Assembly (NCBI GenBank): GCA_024699855.1
Contig: JAMPIQ010000002.1
Location: 9,114,001-9,178,000 of the forward strand
Length of the DNA: 64,000 nt
From: Aphelenchoides besseyi
Taxonomy: Eukaryota > Nematoda > Chromadorea > Rhabditida > Aphelenchoididae
Reading direction: 5' to 3'
Shown: positions 1-12,500 of the stretch, piece by piece
How positions within the stretch are numbered: position 1 is the stretch's first letter
Layout of the letters: every line of letters starts with the position of its first letter
Program-made: the position numbers and the translations under genes
Notes under the pieces: generated by a model
The model's input: the letters and a program-made list of their open reading frames with translations, nothing else
The model's database searches: none
Told to the model about the DNA's origin: nothing

Positions 1-540
1 GTTTCCACACGAAGAGGATTTGGAGCAAGCGGTGGTGGAGTTGTTGATTTCGTGGAGCCGTCAGATCCATTTTCCATGTTCAGAAACTCGGATCGAATCT
101 CGTCGAGAGTATTTCTGTCCGAGTTGTTCAATGCTGTTGGATCATCCGGATGAGAATAATCGATTGAACGAGGATGTAAATCGTTTTCTGATAGGCGAGA
201 TGTTCGCTCCGAACTCAAATTAGACCAATCGGTACCATTTTCGTTCATTCGAATTAAACCTTGATTTGTCTGTGGGTTTCTTGACGGAAGATCAGTAGGT
301 GTGAAAGGCAATGCGGTGGTGTCACGAGTTGGATTGAGACTAAAACGACGACCTCCTTCTTTCAATTTCCAACAACACAATAACCCGGGAAAATGTTCGT
401 CACAAAACTGCAGCAATCGTTCTCGATGAATGATCAAAAAAAATGCAATGACGAGGAAACAAATCATTCCGACACAAACAATTAGAATCCAAATCCATGG
501 TGGTAGTGGATGTCGTACGGGTGAACTTGTTGTCGAAAGT
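1..540 (-). other. Receptor transmembrane helix (429-497) and cytoplasmic tail
   Basis: The last EGF-like cysteines ([14 protein letters not shown]) are followed by a short Pro/Ser linker. One 23-residue hydrophobic helix then begins PPWIWILIV and ends FFLIIHRER, with positive charges on the inner side. This sets type I topology. About 140 tail residues are visible to position 1 without a stop. They are rich in Ser, Thr, Asn and Asp, with no kinase, SH2 or other catalytic motif. A single uninterrupted exon covers the last GCC2/GCC3 repeat, the EGF, the helix and the visible tail. The stop codon lies outside the window, so anything further in the tail is unknown. Confidence 0.8.
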
Positions 541-3500
541 TCTCGACACTCATAACCGCCACTTGTTACTTGAACGCATTCTGTTCCTGGAGGGCAATCA
601 GCGTGTAACGGTGTGCATAATCCACCATTGATCGTGCAATAGTCTTCACTAATCGAACCTTTCTGTTTGGTTGTGTACCCAGTTGGACATTTTTCACAAC
701 TTGAAGCTCCTTCGTTTTCTTGATAGTAACCAATTTCACATTGTTCACAAATGTCTTCAAATTTAGCGTTTTCCTGATTAACTGCACCCAAATTTGGTTT
801 TGTTGAAAATCCAATTGGACAATAGACGACATTGCAGTCAGACGCAGCGGCAGATCCAACGGTCTGAGTCTCAAATCCACGATCACATTTTCGGCACATA
901 GACATCTCTTCGCTTCTGAACGTGTTTTGTGGACACGGAATGCAGATTTCTGCAACGCCCAATTCGAATCCCGGATCACATCGTACATTGCAATTGTCAG
1001 ATGACTTTGATCCCTATAAAGAATAATCGTTTTGACACGTTAGTTGAATTGCCTACAGTTGTTTTCGTTGTGTATTGTACAGGACAAGCAGTGCATTTCA
1101 AACGACCGAAATCTGGCATGTAGGTTCCCAATGGACATTCTTTGCAGTCGTTATCGATAACATTAAAGAATGAACCGGGATGACAGTTCACTAAAAACGA
1201 ACTCATTAATCGTTCTTTAACTGTCAACCCACAAAAGCAATCAGCTTCATCGATTGATCCAGTTTTATTCCCCGTGATGGTATTAATAGGACAGTCGACG
1301 CAATTGCCAACACCTTCAGTTGACTTGTAAGTGTTGATCGGACAGAATTCGCATTTGTTCGCTCTTTCATCGTAAAACTGACCCGCGGGACAAGATGCAC
1401 ACCGATAAAGATCTTTGGTTTCATCGGTATTGTGCGGTGAACGGTGTAGTTGTGGATGATCGTTTTGGGAGCAATCGAAACGGGTGTTGACATCCGGTGT
1501 GTTTGAGCCAAAAGTCGAATTGAATTTCTCTTCAAGTACCGGTTTTACGGCATAAGGCGTTGATCTAAATGCAAAGTTAATTTGATTGTGGACTATTACC
1601 CTTACGTTACGTTCAATTGATAGGAAACGATAAACGTTGTTGAAGTGAACTCATTAGTTTCACGTGCAAATCGTCGAGTTTCCGTACAACTATCGCTTAT
1701 AATCAACTCGCCAACACAATCGGGATTCTTGCAAAATCCGGCATTTACTATAGCATCGTGTAGTTTGTTACGTGTATTAACAACATCACTGCAATTTGGG
1801 ATGTCCATGGTTCCGTTGACTAGTTGTAATGGATTGACTGTTGAACTGCAACTCGGCAAATTGAAACGTGTACCCATAATTGCAAAACGATCCCAACGAC
1901 CCTGAAATCATTTTGAACGATCATATATGCATTCAAAGTCTACCATAAGATCACAAACATAAAACGGCGGAAGTTCTTTTGTGAATACGTAGTCATTTTG
2001 ACTGCACGAAATAACGCTCATTTGTTTGGCTTGTTCTTGATTAAGGTCCGTCACATTAAAAACAACGCTGTCAGTAGAAATTTGTGGTTTGCAGTCCTGA
2101 GGCGAAATGGCGAGATCGAATTCGCAAATGGCGGTATTTCCAGACCGATCTTTCGCGACATAGACAACATGGTAGACTCCCCAAACGAAAATCTGACCAC
2201 TTCGAAAGTTGGAATCCACGCTAACAATCATATCGTTATCCTCGAACATTTTCTCTGGATCATCATCCCATTTGACGATTGTTAGACGATCGTTACTGAC
2301 AATATTTTGAGCAAATGGACATTGCAGAACAGTTGGCGGAATTTTATCTAAACCACATATACGTATTGACATTCTCATTAAAAATACCACGATCAGCTGA
2401 GCAATCAGCGTGTCCAGGCAAACAAACAGAAGAAACGCAGATTCCCGGATAAACGCTGAAAACGGCATCATTGTACTGATCAATCGTCGTGTAACCACTC
2501 CATGGGATCACTAGCTCCGGTATTTGGTGAGCGACAAAGGATGGACAATCAACAACCATTTCCGAATACTCTTCGTTCGAGAATCTACGATCAAACATTT
2601 GCACCAAACTTATTTCGCCAATGAACTCTTGTTGACCGTCAAGATTTTCGCCCAACACCACTTGATAGTTTCCGCCCTGATTGAAACTCGTGAACGATTG
2701 GTTCTGTACAATCTGTCCATCTACACGAAACGCAAAGTTCTTGTTATCAAAGTCAAATTCCATTGAAATCTAAAATCTTGTTTGTACGCAACCTACAATC
2801 TTCAACTTACGTGATGCCATTCGTTCTTCTTTAAAGCATAGTCAACTAATCGTGAATACGAATAAGCTATTCCGTTATTGCTGAACCACACTATCGTCTT
2901 CCAATTCACTTCGTCATCCGAGTGTCGTATTGCAATCATAATACTATCGCTATTCGATGGCTTATGCTGTGTTCCGTCTATTCCGTATTTGATCCACGAA
3001 CTCAACGTTAATGCAGACGAGAATGTGTGGTCCTTAAGCACTTGTGATCGTATTTGTTGTTTTTGCTTCGATTTGATTCCCGTAAAATGAAAATTGTAAT
3101 TGTCATTTTTTTGTGTTTCGCAACGCAATCCCGTCGTTTCAGCCGGACAATTACAATAATCATAGCCATCTTTTGCACGAATACATTCGCCCGAGTTGCA
3201 ATAAGTGGGATCATTGCACAGACTCTATGTACAAACGTCTAATACTGTTTAAGTATTGAGCTTACCGGTGGTTTCTCACAATGCTTCCCTCTGTAATTGT
3301 CTCTGCATTTGCAAAACGGCTCTCCACTTTGCAACACAATGCAATAGCCATTGTGTTGACATTTAAATGATGCACATGGATCCGGTAAAATCTCACAATT
3401 TGTGCCTTTCACGCCTAAAAGTCCACTTAATTTGCTATTCACTTATTTATACCTTTTGGACAATCACATCGGAATTGAAGAGTATTATCTTCGGACAGAT

Positions 3501-6500
3501 ACTGAGTACAAGTACCGCCGTTCAAACACACTCCTTTAATGCAATAGGCAATTTCCGTATCACAAAATTCTCCTTGCATTCCATCAGCACACAAACACAA
3601 ATACGAATTCACGCCAGTTGCTTGACAGGTTGAACCGCTTTGACATTTGTTGTTAATACACGGATCTAATGGACTTAGACAATTGGTTAATGCTATAATA
3701 TTACGCTAATTAGCTTCCAAAAAACCTTAATTACGATCATATCCTGGTGCACATTCACACGAATAAGCTCCATCATAGCCTTCGGCATTAGAAATACATT
3801 TGCCATTACCGCAAACCGGACCGCGAACTTCACATGGATCGACTGCTTTCTGAAAGTCACTGAGTTTCACATTGTTTTTATTTCTCATTTACTTCACAAC
3901 GTTCTCCGAAATATCCCTGCGAACATGAACAATAAACACCATCGATCATTGTTTCACATTGGGCGTTATTCTGACAACTGTCCCATTGACATTCATGTAA
4001 ATTTGATTCGCAGTTAGTGCCCGTAGAACCGGTTGCACATTCGCAGTATTCTAAATCATCTCGTTGTCTACAACGACCACCTCGTTCACAACGCAACGGC
4101 TCTTCACTGTTTGGCGAACATCGACTTATCTTCTTTTCACAGTTTTCGCCAATATAGTCGTCTAAAAAGTTCGAACAAACTAGTTTCTCGACATTCATTT
4201 CTCACTTGAACAGTTGCAATACGGTATTCCCTTCGAGTCGATCATGCAATTCCCGTGAAAATTGCAATCTTTGTGATTGCAATTGAAGTTATTCGGCATT
4301 TTTGACGGATCGTCGCATTGTTTCAGCCAATATGCACCATGACATTTGTAATAACAAGTTCCACATTCAGAAGTCGTATTGTCGAAAACACACATCGACT
4401 CTTGATTCTCACCGTAGAGTATGCAGTCGAATGTACTTGTGCAACAACCCTTTTTTTTCTCGCAAAACGCACCAAGCCAACCTGGTTGACAGTCACAACT
4501 GAATATGAAGAATTAGATCCAAAATTTGTTGCAAATTGAAATTTCTTTTTAGGTTACTATTGACAATGACGCTATCGATCCCAAATTGACCAATCTACAT
4601 CAGCACGAAGTCAGTTCGACGAAACAGTTGGAAAATCGATGTTGGTGGTGCGTATTCTTGATTCAATTGGTGTTATTCTTGTTTTAAAATAAACAATCGT
4701 TGACGCTCTTTGGGTCTTCAATTCCCTCGATTGTTCAGATTACTGTGAAAAGACTGGAGTTACGAAATGTGATCTGAGGTAATTTAATCAAATATTGATT
4801 TTAAATTCCTCGACTGGGCTTTGCGTACAGCGCGACGATAGGTGATTGCTGACGCTCGAATATTCAGCTGGTTGCCAGTTAGATTTAACTGTTGCAACAC
4901 ATCTACTTGTTTCCGGTCTTACATTCCACTAACTCGTTCAATGGTCATCGATGGTTACTGAACGTAGACGCAAAAAAATAAAGTTTGTTTCGAGGTGATC
5001 GAAATATATTTTGCCGTTTAGCCCACCCGATACTCTGACACGTAAACAGCTCATTGCGACTTTTGGAGACCTTGACAGTTTTTACGGCAGCTCAGCCGAC
5101 ATCAAACTTGAGGATGTTCCAAAGTTTTCGGTAATTTCCACTTATACGATTATTCTTTTTTCTTTGTCGCTTTTTAGAGCGTTTTACCACGTCGGAAAAT
5201 TTCGACGATCACTACTCGTATGCGATCGTAGTCAAAGAAGATCTTCAGAATGCAGGAACCGATCCAGCCAACTGGCTTCTGCGTGCTCGAATAGTGCAGT
5301 ACTTTGGCGAAACAAAATACCCGAATGTGCGTTTTTGTGACCATACGAGCGAAAATGGTCGATTTGTTGAATCAGAAACACAAATGATCATCATTAATCA
5401 CTGGACTGTTGATGACTGTCCGGAAGATTTTACTCTATTGGACTTGGCATTAGCAGATGAGTTTTTTGCGGATCGTCTTAAACGACAATACGTAAACAAA
5501 ACAATCGATCCAACAAAACATCGCATTTTTCGACAACAACCATCCTGGTCGAGCGTACACACCACAAAAAATCATCGACCGTGCCAACAACGACGGTCTT
5601 CTGCTTCAGTTTCTATCCCAACTCGACGCAGCGTTGTTATCGCACATTCGTACGCAACCGGTTAAGCAATGCGCGGTTATTAGTCCAAGTGTTCGTGATC
5701 CGGGTTCAGGTGTTCGAGCTTACGTGTGCCCAATGTGTAGAAAGACAGTGACTTCTTTACAAAACCTTGGCCTACATCCGATAAGCACATCGCATAACTG
5801 GTCGATCGATCGGTTTAATGCGGAGTATCGCAAATACACAGAACATGAAACGGACATTCTGAATAAGTTTAGTTGTCCTGGAGATGGATGTACGAAAGTT
5901 TTTGCGAAGTTGTGGTTATTCAAAGATCATCTGAAAAAGTTACACGACTGGGATGACGAGAAGCTAACAAGGAGTGCGTCTGAAAGAATTCTGCGATATT
6001 TCGTCGTCATAGATATCAATCGATGCGTCTCGACGAGCTGAACATTTCTATGTAAGTCATTTTTGCCGTAACTCTGATATGGCCGAGATTTTGGCCGAAA
6101 ACCAAAAACACTAAAATCGCTGAAATCATAGTATCGATTATGCTGATCATCATGGTGAAGTCCGTTTATTCTTATCTCACTTCATTATGGAGATATTGGC
6201 CGATTTATTTGGCCGAAATTCACTCCGAGTTATGGTCTGCTGATCTTCCTTTGGAAGTGTGAGCTGCAATAGTCGAGTGAGCAAGTGATGGGCTTGCGAA
6301 CTCTTTTGGAGGTTGCGAGTTCGATTTCTTCGATTGTCTCTTTCAAGCGCTGCGTTCTACCAAAAAGACTCCAAAAAGTGAGAAAATAGTCGATTGGATC
6401 CCTCGTAGTCACCTACTATTCACTCTTTTCTTTTTTGGATACATGACATCAACTTGCATTCGACAACAGAGAGAATTGAACCTGCAACCTCCAAAAGAGT

Positions 6501-9500
6501 TCGCAAGCCCATCACTTGCTCACTCGACTATTGCAGCTCACACTTCCAAAGGAAGATCAGCAGACCATAACTCGGAGTGAATTTCGGCCAAATAAATCGG
6601 CCAATATCTCCATAATAAAGTGAGATAAGAATAAACGGACTTCACCATGATGATCAGCATAATCGATACTATGATTTCAGCGATTTTAGTGTTTTTGGTT
6701 TTCGGCCAAAATCTCGGCCATATCAGAGTTACGGCAAAAATGACTTACATAGAAATGTTCAGCTCGTCGAGACGCATCGATTGATATCTATGACGACGAA
6801 ATATCGCAGAATTCTTTCAGACGCACTCCTTGTAAGTTGCTGTTATGCCGAACACATGAAAAATAGTTTGTAAACATCTGAGTCTTTGCCTCATAACTTA
6901 TTTTTATAAAGACATCAAGCAAAGAAATCGTCGAAGAAAACATTCACGATCCGGGTAGTGCAGTCGCTGAAGAAAAGTATGACGAGACAGATGACGAATC
7001 CAATCGAACAGATCAAGCGAAAAACCGAGAGCCAAAAAATTGTATTTCTGGTACGAGGATGAAGAGCAGTTTCTGATTAGTGAAATGTTCAAACGCTCTC
7101 AGCTTTACTTTACGGACAAAGAGTCATTCCACACCGACGGCAGACCTCTTCTTAAATCGATCACCGCAGCACTGAGAATTCATTTCGATATATCTGCGGA
7201 CCGAAATCTGACGGGAAAGTCTTGATATTGTTCAATATTGATCAGATAAGTTTCAGACAGAATGATCGAATACAAGCGAACTTCACTATCTTTTGAAACT
7301 TTGGCGTCGCTGAAACGGGAATGCTCATACCCATCATTGGACAAACTCGTAACGATATATCCTCGTTACAAAAATTCATTGTAAGCCGTTCTATTATCCA
7401 TCTTTTTTATCTTCTGAGCAACACCAAACCGGCAGTGCTCAATAAGACTGATATCATTCGTTCGACTGATTTTCAAGCTTTCGCAAATTTGAAACCAGGA
7501 ATTACGTGGACCCCGGAATACGAAGCTTTTTTCATTGGAGAAACGTGGAAGTATCCTCAGATGTGCTGGAACGAACTTCACAATAAAGCTCGGGTCTACT
7601 GCTTCGGTCAAATAACAAAGTCGATGAACAAACATTTCGGGTTCGATGGAGTAAATGACGGGTTTAACGGTTTATCAGTCTTAAGATGTAGATTCACGTT
7701 TTTGTTTAGTCTACGATCTGTTCCGAAAGTACACCCAATTTGAACACGAACTGTTGTCACTACCTTGCGATTCCGACCGTTTAGGACTTTCGAATTTGTT
7801 GTGCATTTACACACATTTGCAACCGAATTTGTGGGTTTTCAATCAACTAAAACGTACTTCTTTTACTTAAGCGACATCGTTCCTGTTCCGATCGACAAAA
7901 AGCAGCAAATTCGCGTTACTTGGACTGTGCTCGATCAATACAAACTGGAACGAAATTGACGGCTTTACAAAAGCTCGGATAACTGGCATAAAGCGAAGGT
8001 AGCTCTTGACCGCTATGGTATGCCGGTGATCAAAGGCGGGAAAGACGGAAAATCCAAAACCGTAAAGCGACCGAATACAAATACTGGTAATACAAACTTC
8101 CCGTGTGCTGGATTCCAATATCGTTTATTCAGAGGATTCAGAGGAATCAGATTCAGATGAAATCGTAACGCAACGTAAATAATCTCTCGACATCAATTAT
8201 TTTTTTGTGTTCCATATTTTTCATTGTGCACCATTTTTTCTCTTAGTGTAAAACGCATAAATTCGATACGCAAAAATGTCAACGATTATAGCCATTCTAA
8301 ACTGTGATCTACAGCTTGAAAAAGAACATTCTTAGGGCAAGAGCTGAAAATGTGCTTGCAAGGACATTCGCCGGTTCCAACCTGATTGACAGCCACAACT
8401 GAAACTTGAAGAATTCAAACTTGTTTTCAAGTTCTTTTTCCACCACCAAGTCTTTCCTTACAATCAGTGTTGGAATGTTCTCCGGTGACTGTTTTTCTCG
8501 CCGACTTTTGGCGTAACGTTCTTGATCAAACGAAAGAAAGCGAAGTCATCGGCTGATTAGGAATGTTTGTTTCGAAAAAATGCGTTTTCGATAAACAATT
8601 TTGATTTGTTTTTAGTCCAGGGTTCCTAGTTTTTGTTATCGCGAGTTTAAATTCCCGATGACACTTAAAACTTTCAGTTGCATTTCAATCATGTCATATC
8701 AAATGTACAGATCCACGACTTTGGGCGAGGCTTTGCAGCAAACTCTCGACGAGTTCGTGCGTGACGGTCAGATACCCGCGAGTTTGGTGCCACGAATTAT
8801 GGCCGCTTATGACAAGTCCATCAACCACGCGTTGAACAATCGACTGCGGAACAAAACGACATTTAAGGTTCGTATCTACGAATGACATCCGTTTGAGTTC
8901 TTTGATTTAGGCCGAGAAGCTGCGGGCGTATCGCTTCTGTGACAACGTCTGGACCTTTTTGATGAACTCTGTCGAATTTCGCGACATTAAATCAATTGAT
9001 GGGCCGATTGAGAGAGTCAAAGTCGTGGCTTGTGATGCGACCGTACAGAAGCGGACGGCTTAAATTCACTTTCAAACTGTAATCATGTAACATTGTACGT
9101 AACTAGTGAGTAGAATAAATCAAATACTTTTTGTTCATTTGCTTGCACAGTCGTTGTAGAGCGTTTGAATACTTTCGATTAACGAGAACATTGTTTTTTC
9201 TAATCCTATTGTTTAGGCAATGGTCGGCTTTTGGGGCCGAAAGCTGACGGAGCGTTTGCGACTCACGTGGCAGATGTTACGAACTGCGTACGCGTATCAA
9301 CACAATCATTTCTACAACAAAAAGTTCCGTCTCGGTCCCACTCGTCAAATGTTGGTTGCCATTTCGTACGCCGCCGTCTCATCTTCAACCGATCAATTCG
9401 ACAATCAACAATCTTCAACCAGCAAACTGTTCGCCAGAACTCCGGAACCAGTACCAGGAAGCAACTGGGAGAAGATCATCTACGAAAATGATTTGACCGT

Positions 9501-12500
9501 CTATCGTCGTTGGATCGATGAAGGTGGTGTTTACGAATATCGATGTGCTGGAACTTATCGCGACATCAGTGCCGAGGACTTTCTTCGTGCGCAAACGGAC
9601 ATCGAATATCGAAAGAAATGGGATGCGAGTGTAGTCAAACTGGAGGTATGTTTGTTTTCATTTATCGTAAATAAGTGGTTGTAGATAGTGAAAAAATACG
9701 ACGATGGAACCGAGGTGATCAAATGGATTCACAAATTTCCACGTCCAATGAGTGCTCGTATTTACGTCTACAAACGTCAAATATTCTTGGACTCTAAGTC
9801 GCAAACGATTCGTGTTGAAAGTGAAGCATTGAACCCTCAAGAATGGCCAAATGATCCCTCAGACACTAGTGTTGTTCGCGTTGAATATTACAAATCGCAG
9901 CTGATGGTACACGCGCATACATCGTACAAGGAAAATGGTTTCGATTACGTTTTAACATACTGCGATCAACCAAAAGCAAAGATTCCCGGACCGGCTTATA
10001 AATGGATTCTGAATTATGGAGGCCCATATTTCTTACAAGAAGTTTACACAGCGGCAAAACATTTATCAGAGGAACGGAAATCAACGGGTACGCCGGTTTG
10101 ATTAGCTTAGTTGTTATTAGGAAAAGTTTGTTTGTTGAAACGCGTCTATTCGTCTTTTTAAAAGTGCCTTGATGTCAACGCTCGTCAAATAAAGATCTTA
10201 TAAAACAGTGTTTGTGGTTTGTTGATTACTTTCGATTTTACTGTTAACCTACCAGTTGTTAGGATCAGTGGAGTTGTGTTTCGTATGTTCCGGATCACAA
10301 ATATTCCAATCGCACAGGCTTTCGGGCTCACATTTGCCTGTTTCTGCGTTGTAATTAAATCCTTGATTACAGAAACACAATTGGGCAGTTCCATTTTGAT
10401 CGGATTTACAACGTCCATTCGGACAACTATTCATTTCACAGCCAACGACGCTGCAAAATACAACTTCCGAACTTGATTGTTCATTCTAAACTGACGTTAG
10501 AAAGGTCGTTGAAATTGTCGTAAGGCTTGTGGAGACTGAACGTTTTTGTGTAGTTTGCGGTGTAAAGTGCCTTGTAGTTGATGTTTGTTTACTTGTCTGA
10601 GTCCAATAGATGGCAGTTACATTGCTTGTTGTAGCGGGAGTTAATGTCGATGTTGCCTTTTGAACTTCCGTTATTGTTAGTGTTGGCCACGAAGTTGATA
10701 AAGTTGTAGCAGTAGATTCATTGTTTGCATTTCTTTTAACCACTTTTCGTTTATTTCTTGTCGTTTGTGAACTTAAATTTTCGCAAAGTTGTCCGCTTGT
10801 TCCTAAAATGTTTGAATGTTTTGTCATTTTGGCACTTCGACAAACCTTCTGGACATTGACAACGTTGATTCACACATGTTCCTCCATTTTTACATTGCGA
10901 CACTTGACAATCGACAGCTGAAAGAATATTTGGACCTAATTGTTACCAATATTCTTACTTATGCATTGACTTTTGGACGAAGATCCTGTTGCAACAGTTG
11001 TGGTGCCTTCAGAACATCGATTGCACGGAGCAAGCCCATTCACCGAATAAAACCCAATTGGACAATACTCGAGACATTCATGATCGCCAGTGGAACCCTC
11101 GAATTGAGTTGTAGTGCCGATGGGGCAAGCAACACATTTTGCCGATTCTGTACTTGAATAGAAACCGAGTTCACATGGTGTGCAAGCATCATCCTGTACT
11201 TGATATCCGACTGGACATTTCTCTGAAAACGGACAAGAAAGAACTAGCAATTAGAATAGGATTTACCGCATTTCAGATTGCGGTTTGCTCCCCAACCCGA
11301 AGGACATTTTAGGTGATAGAGAACGCGAGTAAAAACAGTTCGACGGATACATAAGAGCTTAAAATCTGATTAGATTGTTAATGCAAATAAACAAACATTT
11401 TTGATTGGAATTCTATTTGTTATATCCTTAATGCAATTCAAAACGTCTTGAGTATCCGACATTTGGGTCGTGTAATTGAGCAACAGTTTCTGTCCCTGAT
11501 CGATTTGAGAAGCGGAACTCAACGACCAAAATACTTCTTGACAGTTTTCGTTCAAAAAACTGCTCAGTAAAATAGTCATCTAAACGATTTCATTTTTGTA
11601 CTATCGACTATTTGAAAAAACCTGTTGACTAAATTCTCTGCTACATTCCGGATTCAACAGGCCGTGTGTGAAGGTCAAAGATAATGTCACAGCTGAACTT
11701 GTTTCTTGCAAACAAACTGGAGAGGTTCGCATCGGTGTTGCATCGCTTAGATTTTTGATCATAACATCAATTCCACCATCCAATAGTCGCCAGCCATGTC
11801 CCGGTACACAAACCAGAGCCTTAACATTCGGAGGAATCTCTCGCGTTGTGCATTGACTTCGTGGATAGCAAATCGAAATGGACGTACTTTCACGTCGACA
11901 AGCATAACGCGATCCATCAACACGCCATAGCGGACAATCAGCAGCTTCAGCCGTATACCTGAAATATCATTACGTTTATCTTTTTGAGATAATCGCTTAC
12001 CAAAACTGGCAATGACCCATGTTCCCACTTCCGTCTACAATTGTAACCTGAACTTGAATCGGTTTACCGATTGGAATCAAAGTTCCGTTTTGTGGTTCGT
12101 AGACGATCTGCGTGTTCGAATTGTCGGACGCTGGGATTTTGGGCAGATTGATGGGAACTTCTGGTGAAGCGGTATTGAAAATGGGATCGACATAATGTTG
12201 CTCGGGACATTGGAGTTCTAGTACATTTGGATCTGTAAATCTTGGTAGAAGGTTTCTTTCAACAAATTAATTTGTTATTTGATGTTATAGCAATTGCGTT
12301 GATGTTTGATAAAATCGAATGCCGACAACCTTGAGGTTTCAGTTAAAACTTTCATGCGACTCGGACATTGACCTCAACGCAAAGCCATAAATTGCGGCGT
12401 GGGAATTAGAAGCAACAAGCTCCGGACAATAACCGAGTGACGTTAAAGAAGCTTGTACATGCGAGCTGTGTTACAATAATCTCGACTGGAGGTCAATGGG

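Larger units (their letters stand above)
4551..8180 (+). pseudogene. Decayed C2H2-finger / SANT-like gene split by a foldback repeat
   Basis: The plus strand shows clear coding stretches in shifting frames. 5174-5540 reads [15 protein letters not shown] onward, then loses frame near 5540. The protein-like reading resumes one frame over as [18 protein letters not shown] and leads into two finger-like motifs ([24 protein letters not shown]). The open stretch then runs into the inverted repeat at 5967. After the repeat, an acidic stretch (6913-7040) changes frame near 7035 into [14 protein letters not shown]. 7500-7650 holds a related module, [14 protein letters not shown]. 7712-7870 reads in another frame again, and an acidic [11 protein letters not shown] tail ends near 8180. 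I do not recognise the family. Several frame changes plus the insertion make it a probable pseudogene. A functional gene with sequencing errors is the alternative. Confidence 0.5.

Noticed and set aside
566..988. 140-residue minus-strand open frame starting [10 protein letters not shown]
   Set aside because: It is out of frame with the Cys-rich GCC2/GCC3 reading on the same strand, which continues into the EGF and transmembrane helix.
7366..7635. Minus-strand open frame as an extra receptor exon
   Set aside because: It mirrors the plus-strand SANT-like coding patch, carries no EGF cysteines, and the receptor splice from 10253 to 4498 is already in phase.
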